From Cryptomeria japonica (Eukaryota > Streptophyta > Pinopsida > Cupressales > Cupressaceae), in the NCBI RefSeq assembly GCF_030272615.1, contig NC_081409.1:204415949-204479948 (forward strand): a DNA stretch of 64,000 nucleotides. The letters are read 5' to 3'. Every line of letters starts with the position of its first letter. Position 1 is the stretch's first letter. Both the position numbers and the translations under genes were made by a program. The notes beneath the pieces were generated by a model. That model saw nothing but the letters and a program-made list of their open reading frames with translations, was not told the origin of the DNA and did no database searches. Positions 12,273 through 24,944 of the stretch are shown one piece after another.

Positions 12273-15200
12273 AAATCATAACATGGAATGTTAGGAGTCT
12301 GAATGCCCCTAACAAACAACGCATCTTAAAGCACTGCATCTTTGATTCTAAACCTAACATAATTTTAATCCAAGAAACTAAAATGAACACCTCTAAGATT
12401 GTCCTTTTTGAGAAAAAACTAGGCATTAGACAGCTAAAACATTCCCCTGCCATAGGGGCCTCAGGGGGCTTAGCTATCATTTGGGACTCTAGATTCATGT
12501 CGTTTACACCTTTAGAGATTAAGAAAAATTGGATAGGAGGATAAGTAGTAAGCTATAAAAATAACCTAAGATTCAAATTGATTAACGTTTACGGCCCTAC
12601 CTAGAATAGGGATAAGGCTACCTGGTGTGGATGGAACTTGAGTCTTTCCTTACAAGTTTCCCAAATGATGTATGCATCATTGGTGGAGCTTTCAATGCTA
12701 TCACCAAGGTAGCTAACAAAAGAGGAGGTAGCAGAAAACTCCCTCCAGCAGCTGTAGATTTCAATCATTGGATCAATAGGAATTCTCTGTTGGAAATCCA
12801 GACGGCAGAGAATGCCTTCACCTGGAACAATAGAAGGACTGGTTTCTGTAACATTGCTGAGAAACTCGATAGGTTCTTTATCCATGGGGGGCTCTCGGAG
12901 CTTAATTACTCCCTAAAGGCAGAGCCTCTCCCTTTATCAGGATCTGACCATTTCCCACTCCAATTAAACTTAATATCTAACCACCCCCTTAAAAAATGCC
13001 CCTTCAAATTTGAGAGCATGTGGTTTAGCGATGATAACTCTTTAAACCTTATTGAGAACTGGTGGAGAAGCTTTGTTTTCTCTAGTTCAAAGATGTTTAT
13101 TATCACAAAAAATTTGAAGCTTATCAAAAGGAAGCTCTTAGAATGGAACAGGACTAATTTTGGAAATATTTTCGATAAAAAACTCCTAATAGAAAATGAT
13201 CTTAAGAATGTTAACATTGAGGTTCTTGAGAAGGGGATGGATGAACATCTCATCCTCAAAGAAAAGGCTCTCCTCTCTAAATATGAAAAGACACTCTCAA
13301 ATGAAGAGATCTTTTGGAAACAAAAATTGAGGGAGACTTGGTTGAGTGATGGGGACTGAAATACTAAGTTTTTCCACAATAGTACTAAGCAGAGGCGATT
13401 GGTCAATCAAATTTTTAAAATTAAGAATTGCTAGGGTTCCATCCTGTCTAATCTAGATGATGTTGCCTCCTAGGTAGCAAGGTTTTTTGAGAAAATCTTA
13501 AACAATATTGAAGGCTCCAGCCTTAGAGGCCAACTCAATATTATCAAGAATCTTCCAAAACTCATTAATGATGATCACAACAAAATCCTGTCAAAGAAAT
13601 TCTCTGAGGAGGAGGTTAAATCTATCCTTATGAAGATGAATCCCGACAAGGCCCCGGGTTCAAATGGCTTCCCCACTAGATTTTTCCAAAAAATGTTGGG
13701 GTTTTATGGGGACAGAGATCACGGACACCTTAGAAGTTATTAGGAACTCTAGTAAGATTCTCAAAGAAATCAACAAAACCTTCTTAGCTCTCATCCCCAA
13801 AAAAGAGACCCTAAAAGCTTTAATGACTTCATACCAATAGCCCTTTGCAACACTCTGTACAAACTCTTAACCAAAACCCTAGTAGCCAGACTCCAGAATC
13901 TTCTCCCCATTATTATTAGTGAAGAATAGACAGGCTTCATAGCAGATAGATCAATCTATGATGGGGTTATTATAGCCCAAGGGGCCATTCATTCGGTCCG
14001 GCTCAACCAGGCCCCAAGTATGCTAGTCAAACTAGACATAAGCAAAGCTTATGACAAAGTTTATTGGTGCTTCCTATGCAAATTCTTGGAGGCCTTTGGA
14101 TTTTCCAAATCCTAGATCAACTGAATCTTTGAATGTATATCCACCCCCAAATTCTCAGTCTTGGTTAATGGTTCCCCAAAAGGTTTCTTCAGCAACTCAA
14201 GAGGGCTTAGGCAGGGAGATCCTATGTCCCCCTTCCTCTTCATCATCATGATTGAGGCCCTAGGTAGGTCCATCTCTAAGGCCAAAGAGGAAGGTGGGAT
14301 CCAAGGAATCCCCATTACCAGTGGCCTCCCTTCCTTTACCCACCAACAATTTGTCGACGATATTATGCTTTTTGGGTAGGGAAGTGTAAGGGAAGCGAGC
14401 GCCTTCAAAGGCATCCTTAATTCCTATATGCTAGCCTCAGGTCAAGAGGTGAATTTGGCCAAGTCTGTAGTATTTATGTTCAACATAGACCCCTCCTTAA
14501 GAAAAGTGATGAGCAATGTCCTAGAGATTAGTGAAGGAACTCTTCCTTGCAAATACCTAGGCATTCCCCTTGTCAAGGGGAGAAGACCCTCAAAATTATG
14601 GGACAACTTGGTGGATAAAATCAAGTCTAGGATTAACACTTGGAAAGGAAAATGGATCTCATCTGCAGGCAAAGCAACCTTGGTTAGATCGGTATTGTTA
14701 GCTATGCCCATTTACCATCTCTCCTATCAACACTTATCTTCTTCTAAACTTGCAAAGCTCAACAAGCATCTTAGGACCTTATTTTGGCAAGGTGCTAATG
14801 ACAATCATAAAATATCACTCATATCCTAGGACAGGAAATGCAAACCTAAAGAAGGAGGAGCTGGTATTAAAAACCTTCGCAATCAGGGCAAAGCCTTGGG
14901 TGCCAAGTTGGTCTGGAGGATGTTCAAATCCCCCCACCTCAAATGGGCTCACTTGTTGCATCACAAATACCTTAATGGAGGGAAACCTATCCAAATCTTC
15001 AGAGAAACCAACCCTCCCAGAGGATTCTGCCTATGGAATTTTATGTTAGACTACAGGAGGATTATCTCTGAAAGACTCACGTGGAACCTGGGGTTCGGGG
15101 ATAAAGCTCTCTTCTGTTCGGATTCGTGGGGTGAATATAAGGCTATTGATAATATCCATGACTTTGGTGCTTCTCGTATCCTTCTTGAATCTCATAGGGG

Positions 15201-16459
15201 ACCCCTGTTAAACAACTATATCTCCCCTTCAAAGGATGGGGCTGGTTGGCAATGGATCGAGAAGGAAAATGAGGATATCCTGGTAAAGGATAAACAAAAA
15301 CTTATGGCAATTCTTAAATCAAGGAACATTGCCTTAGATCAAAATGAGGACAAGCTCGTCTGGGATGGCTCCCTAAGTGGAGAATACAACTCCAAGGGTG
15401 GGTACTCTCTCATCTCCAAATCGTTTATAAGACCTATGACTGAGCTTCCCTTGAAACTTTGCTGGGATAAATAGTGTTTGCTTAAGGCAGGTTTCTTCTC
15501 CTGGCTTGTGGCTCAGGACAAGCTCCTTACTGCGGACAAATTTAGAAGATTGGGGTATGAGGGCCCTAGTAGATGTCCTTTTTGCGAGGAAGATAAGGAA
15601 GACACCAATCATGTCCTCCTTAACTGCCCCTTTGCTCACAAATGTTGGATTTGGTTCACCAACAAACTTGGGGGCCTTTCCCCACACCATCTTCAGAATG
15701 CTCAAGGCATTGCCTCTCCTCAAGCGTGGATGTCTCTTTGAAGGTTTATGGATAGCTCTTCCCTCTTCCATTATGTGGGAACTATGGAAGGAGAGAAATA
15801 GATGTCTCTTTAAGAATGAAAAACTAGGGGTTCCCAGAATCATTAATAGGATAGAGTCAGCTATCACTAAGCTCATGAACAACCGACCTTCTTCAGGCAC
15901 ATTGAAGAATGCATCTATCACTTATTGGGATGAAAAGATGATAAAACGTTGGGAAGGCTTATCCTTTCCTCCCTTTGTAGGAGATGTTCCTATTGCAAGT
16001 CTTCGTTCAAAGGATGCTTGCAGATGGTAGCCCCCAAGCGAAGGCTGGATGAAGCTAAACTTTGATGGGGCATCCCATGGCAACCCAAGGCAAGTAGGGT
16101 TAGGATGTGTTGTTCATAATTGGGAAGGCAAGGAACTAGCAACCCTTGCCTCTCCGGCTGGCATCAACGCCAACAACTGGGCAAAGCTTATGGCCCTGGT
16201 GGAGGGTCTGCATTTATGTAGGAAACTAGGAGTTAAGAACTTGGAAATTTAAGGAGAATCAGCTATAATTGTCAATGCTCTAAGGAAAGGTAGTATGCCT
16301 AATTGGAGACTAAATACTTTGTTGTCAAAAGCTCTTGACTTATGCAAAGATTTTGATAGGTTCATAGTCAATCATATTTATGGGGAGGGCAATAAAAGAG
16401 TGGATGAGTTGGCCAAGTTGGGAGCCGATGGCATCAATCTCTTGTCTGTGCCACCTTAA
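12269..16459 (+). pseudogene. L-b ORF2: endonuclease, reverse transcriptase, RNase H
   Basis: The order is APE-like endonuclease from the start codon (MKIITWNVRSLN, later GSDHFPL), RT (about 13600-14400), thumb and zinc-binding region CPFCEEDKEDTNHVLLNC (about 15577-15630), then RNase H (16049-16459). Visible RT residues are LVKLDISKAYDKV (motif A) and FVDDIMLFG (motif C). Damage: TAA at 12542, a frameshift near 12620, stops at 13357, 13927, 14113, 14122, 14377, 14827 and 15472, and more. The endonuclease GGDFN box reads GGAFN (Ala codon 12688-12690). In RNase H the second acidic residue is Lys, a stop precedes GES, and GDS has become GES. Confidence 0.9.
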
Positions 16460-16640
16460 GGCACCCCCCTCTTTTGTCTTTGTGTCCTAAAGTGTCGGTA
16501 GCATGTTTCTCCTTTCTACCCCTTATGTTTCTCTTTCCCAGACTCTGTTTTAACCCCCTTATTTACTCCTCTTCCTCCCCCCTGTACTTACGTATAGATA
16601 CTCAGACAAACATTCAGTTTAAATATTTTTTGTTCCACCG

Positions 16641-18066
16641 ATACTCTTCTCCCATCGAAATCATCAATGCCCTATCAACGAATGGATCTATTGTCTTACC
16701 AAAGCCTTTCTTTTTCCTCCCTTATCATCTTCCACTGATATAGTCGCATCGGTGTAACCAGGCGTATTGGAGGTAGGCCTTTTTAGCTCCCTTAAAACCT
16801 ATTTCCTCATTGATATCTTTTATCGATGTAGCTACCTTTTGTCTGATTGACATAAATCTTTTGATGAGAACATCCCTTTCGGTGAGTCCCTTTATGTTGC
16901 ACTAATGCTATTATCTCCTCGAATACCTTGCCCCATCAATGATAACCATCTTCGCTTTCCTCGATATCTTTTATCGATGGAATTCTATCTTTGATGAGTC
17001 TTTTCTGAAGTTCATCGACACTCTATTTCTTCGATGGCCCTTCTATATCGATGAGACATCATTGGGCCTCATCGATACTATTTTAACTCCATTAGGTTTT
17101 CATGTCAAAGCATCCTTGCACTCCGGTGACCTCCTTTATTTGCTCCATTGAAACCCTTCTCCCATCAAAATCATCATGCCCTATCGGTGATTGGATCTAT
17201 TGTTTCACCGTAGCCTTTCTTTAGCCTCCCTTATCTTCTTCTTTTGATAAAGTCGCATCGGTTAAACCTTGTGTATCAAAGGCATGCCTCCTAGGTCCCT
17301 TGAAACCTATCTCCTCATTTTGCCTACTTGACATTATTCCTTCGATGAGATCTTTCCTTTCAGTGAGACCTTTTTATATTGCATCAATGGTATTATCTCC
17401 TCGATGACCTTTCCCATTGATGAAAACAATCTCCTCTTTCCTCGACATCTTATGTCGATGGAATTTTTGTCTTCGATGAATCTTTCTGAAGTTCATCGGT
17501 GCTTCCTTTCCTCGATGGCCCTTCCACATCGATGAGATACCGTTGGGTATCATCGATATTATTTGCACTCCATAGGGTTTTATGTTGAAGAAGCCTCAGG
17601 CTTCGGTGACCTCCTTTATTTTTTCCATCGAATCTCTTCTTCCATCAAAATAAACATTCCTTGTCGGTGAGCGGACCTCATGTCTCACCAAATCCTTTCT
17701 CCACTGATAAAGTCGCATCGGTGAAACCAGGCATATCGAAGGCTCCCCCTTTAGCTTCCTCAAAACCTATTTCCTCATCGACATCTTTTATCGATGGAGC
17801 TGCCTTTTGTCTGATCGACATTATTCTTTCGATGGAACATTCCTTTCGATGAGTCCCTTTTATGTTGCACCGATGGTGTTGTCTCCTCGGAGTCCCTTTC
17901 CCATTGATGAAAACTTTATCCTCTTTCCTCGATATCTTTGTCAATGAAATCACTGTCTTCGATGAGTCTTTTCTAAAGTTTGTCGGTGCTTCCTTTCTTC
18001 AATGGCCCCTCTTTTTCGATGAACATCATTGGTCTCATCAATTTTATTTGAACCCAGTTATCTTAT
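16641..18066 (+). repeat. Three tandem 0.44-0.51 kb units in the L-b 3' region
   Basis: Unit starts are near 16641, 17151 and 17631, each opening with a variant of CTTCTCCCATC-AAA-TCATC. The internal order is the same in all three: a GATAAAGTCGCATCGGT-type word, CCTATTTCCTCAT, TTTTATCGATG, CCTTTCGATGAG, GAAGTTCATCG and GACCTCCTTTATT. The words TCGATG and CGGTGA recur many times. No long open frame is shared by the units, so this is probably non-coding. Divergence between units is moderate, so the array is old. Confidence 0.85.
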
Positions 18067-19146
18067 AGGTTGCTATTGTACCCGCTTGATGACTTGTGGG
18101 CCACCATGGTATTAATGAAAATGATGATATCTTTTAACAATTAGTGGCTACTCCACATATAATTATTCAAAATGGATGCTCAACAAGCGGCATCACTTAC
18201 CTTCCTTTAAAATCTCATGTTTCATCATTACCTTTGTTTCGATGAAACCATCGCCATCATCCATGAGCCTTGTGGTTTCATCGATCTCCTAATTTTCATC
18301 GAAATCTTTATAATTCTTAAGGGCATCCATCTCATTCTTAGATGTTTAAATATTTCCTCCTTATATTTGATCACTCCTAAATTTAGCTTTTTTAGTATTG
18401 CCGCTCTGCTAGGATAAGCTTTAAGACTAGAAGGAGGCAATACCTTACATTAATGAGCATAGGTATATAAATGTGCTGGCATATCTTGCTCCCGGATATA
18501 TGTGAACATGGATATATAGGTATTATTATTTATGTAGATATTGCCTTCTTTTAGGACTTACACTTACCTAGCTATCCTCATCTCTATTTATGGAATTTGC
18601 CTCGTTAATATATATTAAGTTTATACTCTTCAATGGGTAATCACTCTCGCATTATGTTTCTGGAGATTTTTTGAGACTAATATTTTGAGCTATGTATCCT
18701 AATAGGTGACCATCCAGGCAGGTATGATATTTTGTATAAGTTGACCTGTTCGGTTTTTCTAACATTCTGGTGAGAGATTTTCTCAAGATTTTATGCAGCA
18801 TAAGTAGTAGAGTAGGCTTAACCATGTGTTTCTTGAATAGCAAGAACTGTCGCCCACAAATGGCAGCATCACCCCAAGAGATAGGCAATCTGCTGCTCAG
18901 CTTTTCCTAGAGGATTTTTACATACTATCTTCATTATTTTGGACATGTTCCCGTTGTGATCTTGTATCTCCATTATGTATCGCATTCTTAATTTTTTTTG
19001 ATCCTTGAGGGATCTGGGCTAGACCAGAGGTTTTCTTCCCTCCATTCTTTCCTACCGATGCCCACACCGAATGGAGGTGTATATGGAATTCTATCTATTT
19101 TTAAATTAATAGAATTCTTTGGCCTCAGCCTTTTATCGAAAAAAAA
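18067..19146 (+). other. L-b 3' tail region
   Basis: No open frame of note. The last 150 bases (AGAGGTTTTCTTCC, TTCTTTCCTACCGATGCCC, ending TTTTATCG plus A8) resemble the ends of L-c and L-d. They probably hold the signal recognised by the shared RT family. I could not find an ORF3 like that of L-d and L-e here. Confidence 0.6.
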
Positions 19147-19503
19147 AGATTATATATCTATATATAGATCAATACTAAGTTGATTTAATAATAATAATAA
19201 AGTACTTACATATAGTGTCACCAAATAATAATAAAAGGATTAACCCAATAATCTAAAGTCTGAGAAATATGACCCAACATCACCACCACCATTAACTACA
19301 GAGATACCATGAAATACACATAGACACCTTGCTGACCAACTACTCGAACCCAGTATGTCTAAAACAAACAAAATTACTGGTCATAACCTACATAGACAAA
19401 AAATAACATAACGAGCAAGAAAATCCTACTTGGATTTCACATTCTTGCCAAACACAAACCTGAACCCCTTTGCATATCCTGCTTTCGTCGTCTTGTTGTG
19501 GTC

Positions 19504-20282
19504 TTATTTCTTCTTTGCTTCACAAGATATTTCTACCTTAGTTTCAGTCGAGTGAACATACACCATCAAATCTTCCCACACTTCCTGAGACTCGTTGGTT
19601 CGCTTCATACGGTCTGCACTGTCCCTCCACAACAAAAAAGGATGATATTCAACATTTACATGATCTGACATACCCTCCCCAAATGGCCTCCTCAATCCTT
19701 GCCCAAGAACTGCCCTTCCCATCGAAGAAACCAATCCACAAAGTAAGTGGATAGGAACACAGGCTTTCATCACCCATTCAATCTCTCCTTTAGTACCAAA
19801 TGACAATCCCAGGCCACCAACATTGACACAATATCCAAGTTGATTATGTACTGAAATTCAGAAACCAAATACTCTTGGCCCAAAATATGCTTAATGATTT
19901 CAAGAAAAGCCTCCTCATCACAAAGGAAAATGCCACCCAGACGCTTATCAAAGATGACTCCGAGGAAAGCCAACTACTGCTTGGTGGAATGGAGAGTGGA
20001 ATTGGCCTCCATTTCCACCCAAAGCAGAAGAAAATAATTAACTCCACACCGCTCCCTCATTGCAAATAGATAAATCTTCACAATGGTGACAAAAGTATAG
20101 GAATTTATAAATAAAATGAAGCCATACCCTTTGCATGCCATAAAACATGCTACCCCTCTTGCAACCAATCTCAAAAACCTTAGTGATAATGACAAATTAA
20201 GGTGACGACTCGAATTTAATAATGGTGGAGTAAGATCAACACAAAGAGAAAAGCAGAGGGATGAAATATATTTGCAGTACAA
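19504..20282 (-). pseudogene. L-e ORF3, copy A
   Basis: Follows the RNase H region on the same strand. It is read in at least three pieces (20282-19974, 19973-19770, 19806-19504) separated by frameshifts relative to the longer frame of copy B. Function unknown. Shared landmarks with copy B include WVEMEAN, SMLVAW, and LLWRDSADRMK at the C-terminus. See the copy B entry for the comparison with L-d. Confidence 0.55.
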
Positions 20283-20289
20283 CTTTCAT

Positions 20290-20850
20290 GACAGAAAATG
20301 ATCATGTCAAAATACTGATCAGGTCTTCCAAGCCACATCGACACCCAAGTTGTCCCACCACCGAATCATTTAGAGGTCCAAATTACATGCCACATTGGAC
20401 AAGGCATCATCCTCCCCATTACCCTGCCACCAGATATGCGATATTTTGAAATCTTGAAAGGAAATTAATTTTGAGAAAATAATTGATACAAATTTGTTAA
20501 TACACTAGAACATTGGGAGGATCCACCTGAGATTGCATCCATAACAATTTTGGAGTCTCCTTCATGATGGAGTTTAGAAATTTTAAGGTTGTAACCTAAC
20601 TCAATTGCCAACAACGCGTCTTGAACCTCGACCTCATTGTTCATCCCATTTTGCAACCTTTGAGCACCTTTAAACAAATTTTTCCCTTCATCTTAAGCCA
20701 CACAACCAACACCTGAAATACCCAGATTACCTCTTGACGTGCGATCAACATTGTTCTTCACCCATCCTTTCTCCGGTCTTACCCAAACAGTATCAGAGGC
20801 ATCACAAATACTAGGATTTGCCCTAAAGAGCACATTTATGGGCCAAGTTA
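20290..20850 (-). pseudogene. L-e RNase H domain, copy A
   Basis: RNase H would remove the RNA strand during LINE integration. The minus-strand reading gives WVRPEKGWVK, then SRGNLGISGVGCVA, a stop, then NNEVEVQDALLAIELG and EGDSKIVMDAISGG. This is the family order. The first catalytic Asp region (normally FDGAS) reads VDRTS here. At the EVEVQ position copy A has a Gln codon, whereas copy B has a stop, so the two copies decayed independently. Confidence 0.75.
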
Positions 20851-20852
20851 TA

Positions 20853-22008
20853 TTTATGTAATATTAATTATATTTGATCTTAATAAAATTATTAATAATT
20901 AAAAAATTATATAATATCAACAATAAAGTGAAAATAGTTTTTTTAATGACTAAATGAAAAATATTTAAATTTATGATTAAATGTATCAAATTATATTGTA
21001 TACATTAAAATGATTAAAAAGAAAACTATAATTTTCAAAAAGAATTGATAAAAAATAGAATAATTTCAAAAGAAATTATACAAAATTATAATTATAAAAG
21101 ATAAATACTTAGATTTATTTTTTTTAATAAAAATATTTGATGTATAATAAAAAAACATAGTTTAATTATTTATTTAAATGGTGTGAATCAAATTCCTATA
21201 TAATAGTTAATCAATTTTATTGCATATATTTAAAAAATAAAAAAAATTAGTCTTCGGACATGTAGTGTCATGGTTAAAACACTTCGTTGGTGAAATGGCC
21301 ACCAAGGTTCAAATCCCTGTTGGGCCATTGTGTTCGCAAGCCTTGTGTCTTCATTGGGCCATTGTGCTTGCAGGTTTGAACAAATGAAGTGTGGGGATGA
21401 GGCCCCCTGGTTGTGGCCTCACCGGTTCATAGCTTCGGGTTGCATTATTTAAAAAAAATAAAAATATTAAAATTTATATATATTTATGTAGAAAAATCAC
21501 TTTATTTAAAAACTTATAAAATCTACTTTTCTTATAAATTGGTTCTTATAACACCAAATTTTTTTTCATCCAATCATATTATAGATAAATAATTTCTACT
21601 TTAAACCTATAAATCTCAATTTTATAAAAATTAAATTTATTTAAAAAACACAATAATAATTACTTATTGATGCAAGCTCAAGTGAATGCTTCACAAGTAC
21701 TAATAAGACATGGCCTTATTGTTTTTAAGTAAATTCTTGGACAAGTACTAATAAGGCATGGTCTTATTGTTTTTTTTATGACAACTTCAAATGGCCTTAT
21801 AAGTTTGAGCTATAATCCCATAAAAGGGACTCTTAAACTTTTCTAACAAGGTGAATTTGAGAATGGGTTTTACAATACTTGTCCACATGGTTGTCGGGAA
21901 AATATATAAAATAATTAAATATAAATAATGTTGTTGAGAGCCTTTCTATGTTTTATTGAAGTTTAAGGGCATGTCCTATAAGTGTTTTTATGAAGATTTT
22001 GCCTTTTT
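20853..22008. repeat. Copy A of the duplicated unit, right arm
   Basis: AT-rich, matches copy B from about 38700 to 39570. A short direct repeat around ACAAGTACTAATAAG-CATGGCCTTATTG (about 21695-21770) is present in both copies. It is interrupted by a SINE at 21247-21448 that copy B lacks. No gene. Confidence 0.8.
21247..21448 (+). mobile_element. tRNA-derived SINE (SINE-1)
   Basis: About 200 bp present in copy A and absent from copy B. An A-box-like GTGTCATGGTTAAA lies near 21266, and a near-perfect B box GGTTCAAATCC at 21306-21316. The 3' end is GGTTCATAGCTTCGGGTTGC followed by an A-rich tail. The A-rich word TTTAAAAAATAAAAA occurs on both sides, consistent with a target-site duplication. 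Confidence 0.8.
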
Positions 22009-22420
22009 TTAAGCTTTTTTTTTTTTAAGCAAGCGCTTTTGACTGGAGCTATGAACTAGTGAGATCACAAGGAGAACCTCATCTTTGAATCGAGGGCCAA
22101 GGCATCCTCTTTGAAGCATCCTACATAGCCTGAGAGCACAACTATCAATTTCCTAGCCAACAAACACATAGCAATCGACTAGCGATCATCGAGGGGACTA
22201 AGAGCACGCTCCAAAGTTATCAATCACTCCTCGGTGTGCACCAACAACGAACTACCTCTCCGGCCAAAGAAAACCTTTGTCTACCAAGTCAGCAGATCGG
22301 TGTAGCAACAGACGACGTGGAACGACGGGGGCGGAGAGGGACCAAGCCCCATGCCTTGAACTCATGATCTCCAATGAGGGAGGCTCGCAGGAGTACCACT
22401 GTGCTATGGGGTGAACCCCT
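22009..22420 (-). mobile_element. tRNA-derived SINE (SINE-2), reverse orientation
   Basis: About 410 bp. On the minus strand it starts with a tRNA-like GGGGTTCACCCCATAGCAC, followed by AGTGGTACTCC (A box) and GAGTTCAAGGC (B box, plus strand about 22355-22365). It ends AGTTCATAGCTCC, then an A-rich tail (T-run at 22015-22026). CCTTTTTTTAA on both sides looks like the target-site duplication. The 3' end shares GTTCATAGCT-C with SINE-1, which suggests a common LINE partner. Confidence 0.75.
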
Positions 22421-22678
22421 TTTTTTAACCTTTAAGTGCAGCGCAAACACATTATTTTAGAAAATGGTAATTTTTTTCATATTTATTATTTTGTTATTTG
22501 TTTGAAAGATATATTTTTTATTTATTTTTCTATATAATTTATAAAAATAAATAAACAATTACATTAGATAAAAATTACTTTCTTTCATAATCTAAAATTG
22601 ATAGCAAATAAAAAAGAGTAATTTTATTTTTAAGGATTTATCAATTTTTGAATTTTTTTTTTTTTTTTTTTAAGAACA

Positions 22679-24939
22679 ATGGCTCTGCAGGTTGACAGTG
22701 ATCGGCGACTTGGCGCTTGGGAAAATGTTGGGTGGGATGACCTACCACATGTGCTACAGTGGGTGTTTTCCAAAGGCCGATGGGTGGATATGGCTCCATT
22801 TCTGCGAGGGCATCGCAGAGAGTTTCATCCGGTATCTAAATATTTTCAAGGTTTTTTCAAAAGGGTTCCACGGCGTGGAAGGGAAAGCTCTAACAGGCAA
22901 GGATCAGATGGATGAAACATGAACAGGGGTAGGAAAGCATTTTCTGTTCACCACTCCTTTGTTGAAGTGGTAGCCATGGGAATTCCAGCGGTGTCTAGGG
23001 CATCAAGGTTTATTAAACAATCAAATGGCGCTCATGGCACTAGGGCATCCGGGTCTGTTAAACAAATAGATATGGATGTGGTTGTTAATGATAAAGATGT
23101 GGGGAGCTTGAGCAGTAAAGTTCATGTGGAAACTGGTAACAAGGATCATTCTGTTCCTTCGAAGGAGGTTTGGTTCCCACGACCTTGTTTTGATTTTTTT
23201 GGTTCTATTGTAGTCAATAGGGCTTCCAAGTTGCATTCTGTGGCTATTTTAGGGGAAATCTGGGGTCCTCCGACCAACTTATCCAAATTACATTCTAAAT
23301 TACGCAAACGTTGGCCTGCTTTGATTTGTTTTCAGTTGTTATCCTCCAATTCCTGTGTTTTGGTTTTTGAAACCCCCCGTTGCAAGGATGATGTTCTTAA
23401 AAGCCCATTTCATTGGTTTGGTAATGTTTTAGTTAGGGTTTCTGATTGGAAACCCTTCTTTGTGCCGGAATGGGTCAAACCTAATTCTCTTCCGGTTTGG
23501 TTTGGCTTGCCTCAACTTCTTTTTAAATTTATGGATTCGGAGGTGCTGAAATCAATAGGGGATAGTTTTGGTTGTTTTTTAACATCTAAATCAGTTCTTG
23601 AGGAGAGGAAGGTTCTGGTAAAAATATGTGTTCTGATTTCCCCGACATCAGTATGCCATATTTCTTGTAATATCAAGTCAAATGAAGGCATCTGGAAGCA
23701 ACCTATTGTGAAAATGAAGGATGAGCTGGTTTAAAATCTGATAATTGTGGATGCTCCTTTGTTTTTTGACTTCTGAAATGTACAAACTGGTTTAAACAAT
23801 GAGGTTGATCGAAATATTTCCTTTACTCCTACTCCAGCCAAAGACTCCTCTCAAGTCTTGGTAGGGTCTATTTGTCATGGCAAGGAAGACCTTAACAATG
23901 CCGCTCAAATAAATCATAATAATTTTGCTAAAGAATCTCCTCAGGTATTAACTGGGTCTGTTCGATATCTCAAGGAGGGACTTAACAGTATCGTTCTCCC
24001 TAATAGTAAAACTACCACTGTCATTTCTGAAAGTGAGATGAATAGCTTATCTCAAGGTATGGGGACTGTTGGTCATGTTAAAGATGGCATTCCCAATTTG
24101 GGTAAACAGTCGGCTCTTCCTTCATTACATGAGTCTTTTGTTTGTTCTCTTAAGGAGGGGGGTTGGATAATAGCATAGGGGTTGAGTTCATTAATACTTT
24201 AGATCAATCATCTGATCCTATTGCTGCAATGGGGGTAATTGCTCCAGTTGGGCCTAGCATTGTTAATCATGATGACGATGCTTTAATTCAACAAGTTAAA
24301 GAGTTACTACATAATGAGCCTCCTAGGGATAGTACTAAGCCTCAATCTCTGCATATTCTTCCATATGATCACATGGCTCAGCTAGTTGAACAGTTGCTTA
24401 AATCTAATAAGGACTTTGCGGAAGATGAGGTCTCAGAAAAGGTAGTGTGCTCTATTGGGAAAGATCTGGATTTAATTCATAAGAGTTTGTCTGTCTCTCC
24501 TTCCTTAAATCCTTCTGAGGCCCCTATTATCACCTCTCTGGATGATCCAAATAGAGTTGTTCTTCAGAATGTGACCCTGTCGCATTGTTCATCTCCGATG
24601 AAAATGCCCATTATATCTTCTATTGCTCAAGTTCAGCTGAATTTCCCTAACACTATAGTGTCTCCTGGAAGGGGTAGACCTCCAAAGAGTCGTAAAACTA
24701 AGTTGGAAATTGATGCAGGTGTTCAACAAGTTCTGTCGGCCTCTCCTGGTTTCAAGAAGGCAGTCATCTTGAATTTTGGGAATGGAAAAGGTAGTGGGTC
24801 ATTCAAGTAAAAAAAAAAGTGTGTTATTGGCCCTCCGGTTACTAGATCTTCTTTGGTCAAGAGAAGCTTACACAAAAGCTTTGGGGAGAAATGTTCTTCT
24901 CCCATTAGTGAAAAGAGGGGAGTGTCAACCTCCCCTTGA
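22679..24939 (+). pseudogene. L-c ORF1, DUF4283-type RNA-binding protein
   Basis: ATG at 22679 starts a frame with a single TGA at 22913, then continues from 22919 to a TAA at 23732. The region around 23150-23650 reads VWFPRPCFDFFGSIVV, then LHSKLRKRWPAL, then WKPFFVPEWVKPNSLPVWF, which is the DUF4283 arrangement. Downstream are another stop near 23775, a frameshift in a G-run near 24155-24160, and TAA at 24808 next to an A-run. The frame then ends at 24937-24939, five bases before the ORF2 ATG. The C-terminal half is low-complexity, ending in a basic GRGRPPKSRKTK patch and a Lys run. Confidence 0.7.
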
Positions 24940-24944
24940 ATCCA

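Larger units (their letters stand above)
10116..19146 (+). mobile_element. Full-length LINE L-b
   Basis: About 9.0 kb: 5' leader (10116-10331), ORF1 (10332-12272), ORF2 with endonuclease, RT, zinc-binding region and RNase H (12269-16459), a 2.7 kb 3' region holding three tandem units, and a short A tail at 19139-19146. The same word AGATTATATAT occurs once before the element (10067-10077) and once after it (19147-19157), and copy B (around 36979) has the site unoccupied. Ends and direction are therefore well supported. Numerous stops show it is an old, dead copy. Confidence 0.92.
19158..20852 (-). mobile_element. 5'-truncated LINE L-e, copy A
   Basis: Matches 37000-38681 of copy B. Reading on the minus strand it holds an RNase H domain followed by ORF3. 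In copy B the same insertion is bracketed by a target-site duplication; in copy A the upstream-side duplicate has been lost by a small deletion near 20848 and the other side is split by L-b. Confidence 0.8.

Noticed and set aside
12906-13406. 166-codon minus-strand frame
   Set aside because: Antisense shadow of the L-b ORF2 endonuclease-RT region.
15373-15921. 182-codon minus-strand frame
   Set aside because: Antisense shadow of the L-b ORF2 C-terminal region.
21264-21340. A functional tRNA gene
   Set aside because: A and B boxes are present but no cloverleaf could be drawn, and the unit continues into a SINE body with an A tail.
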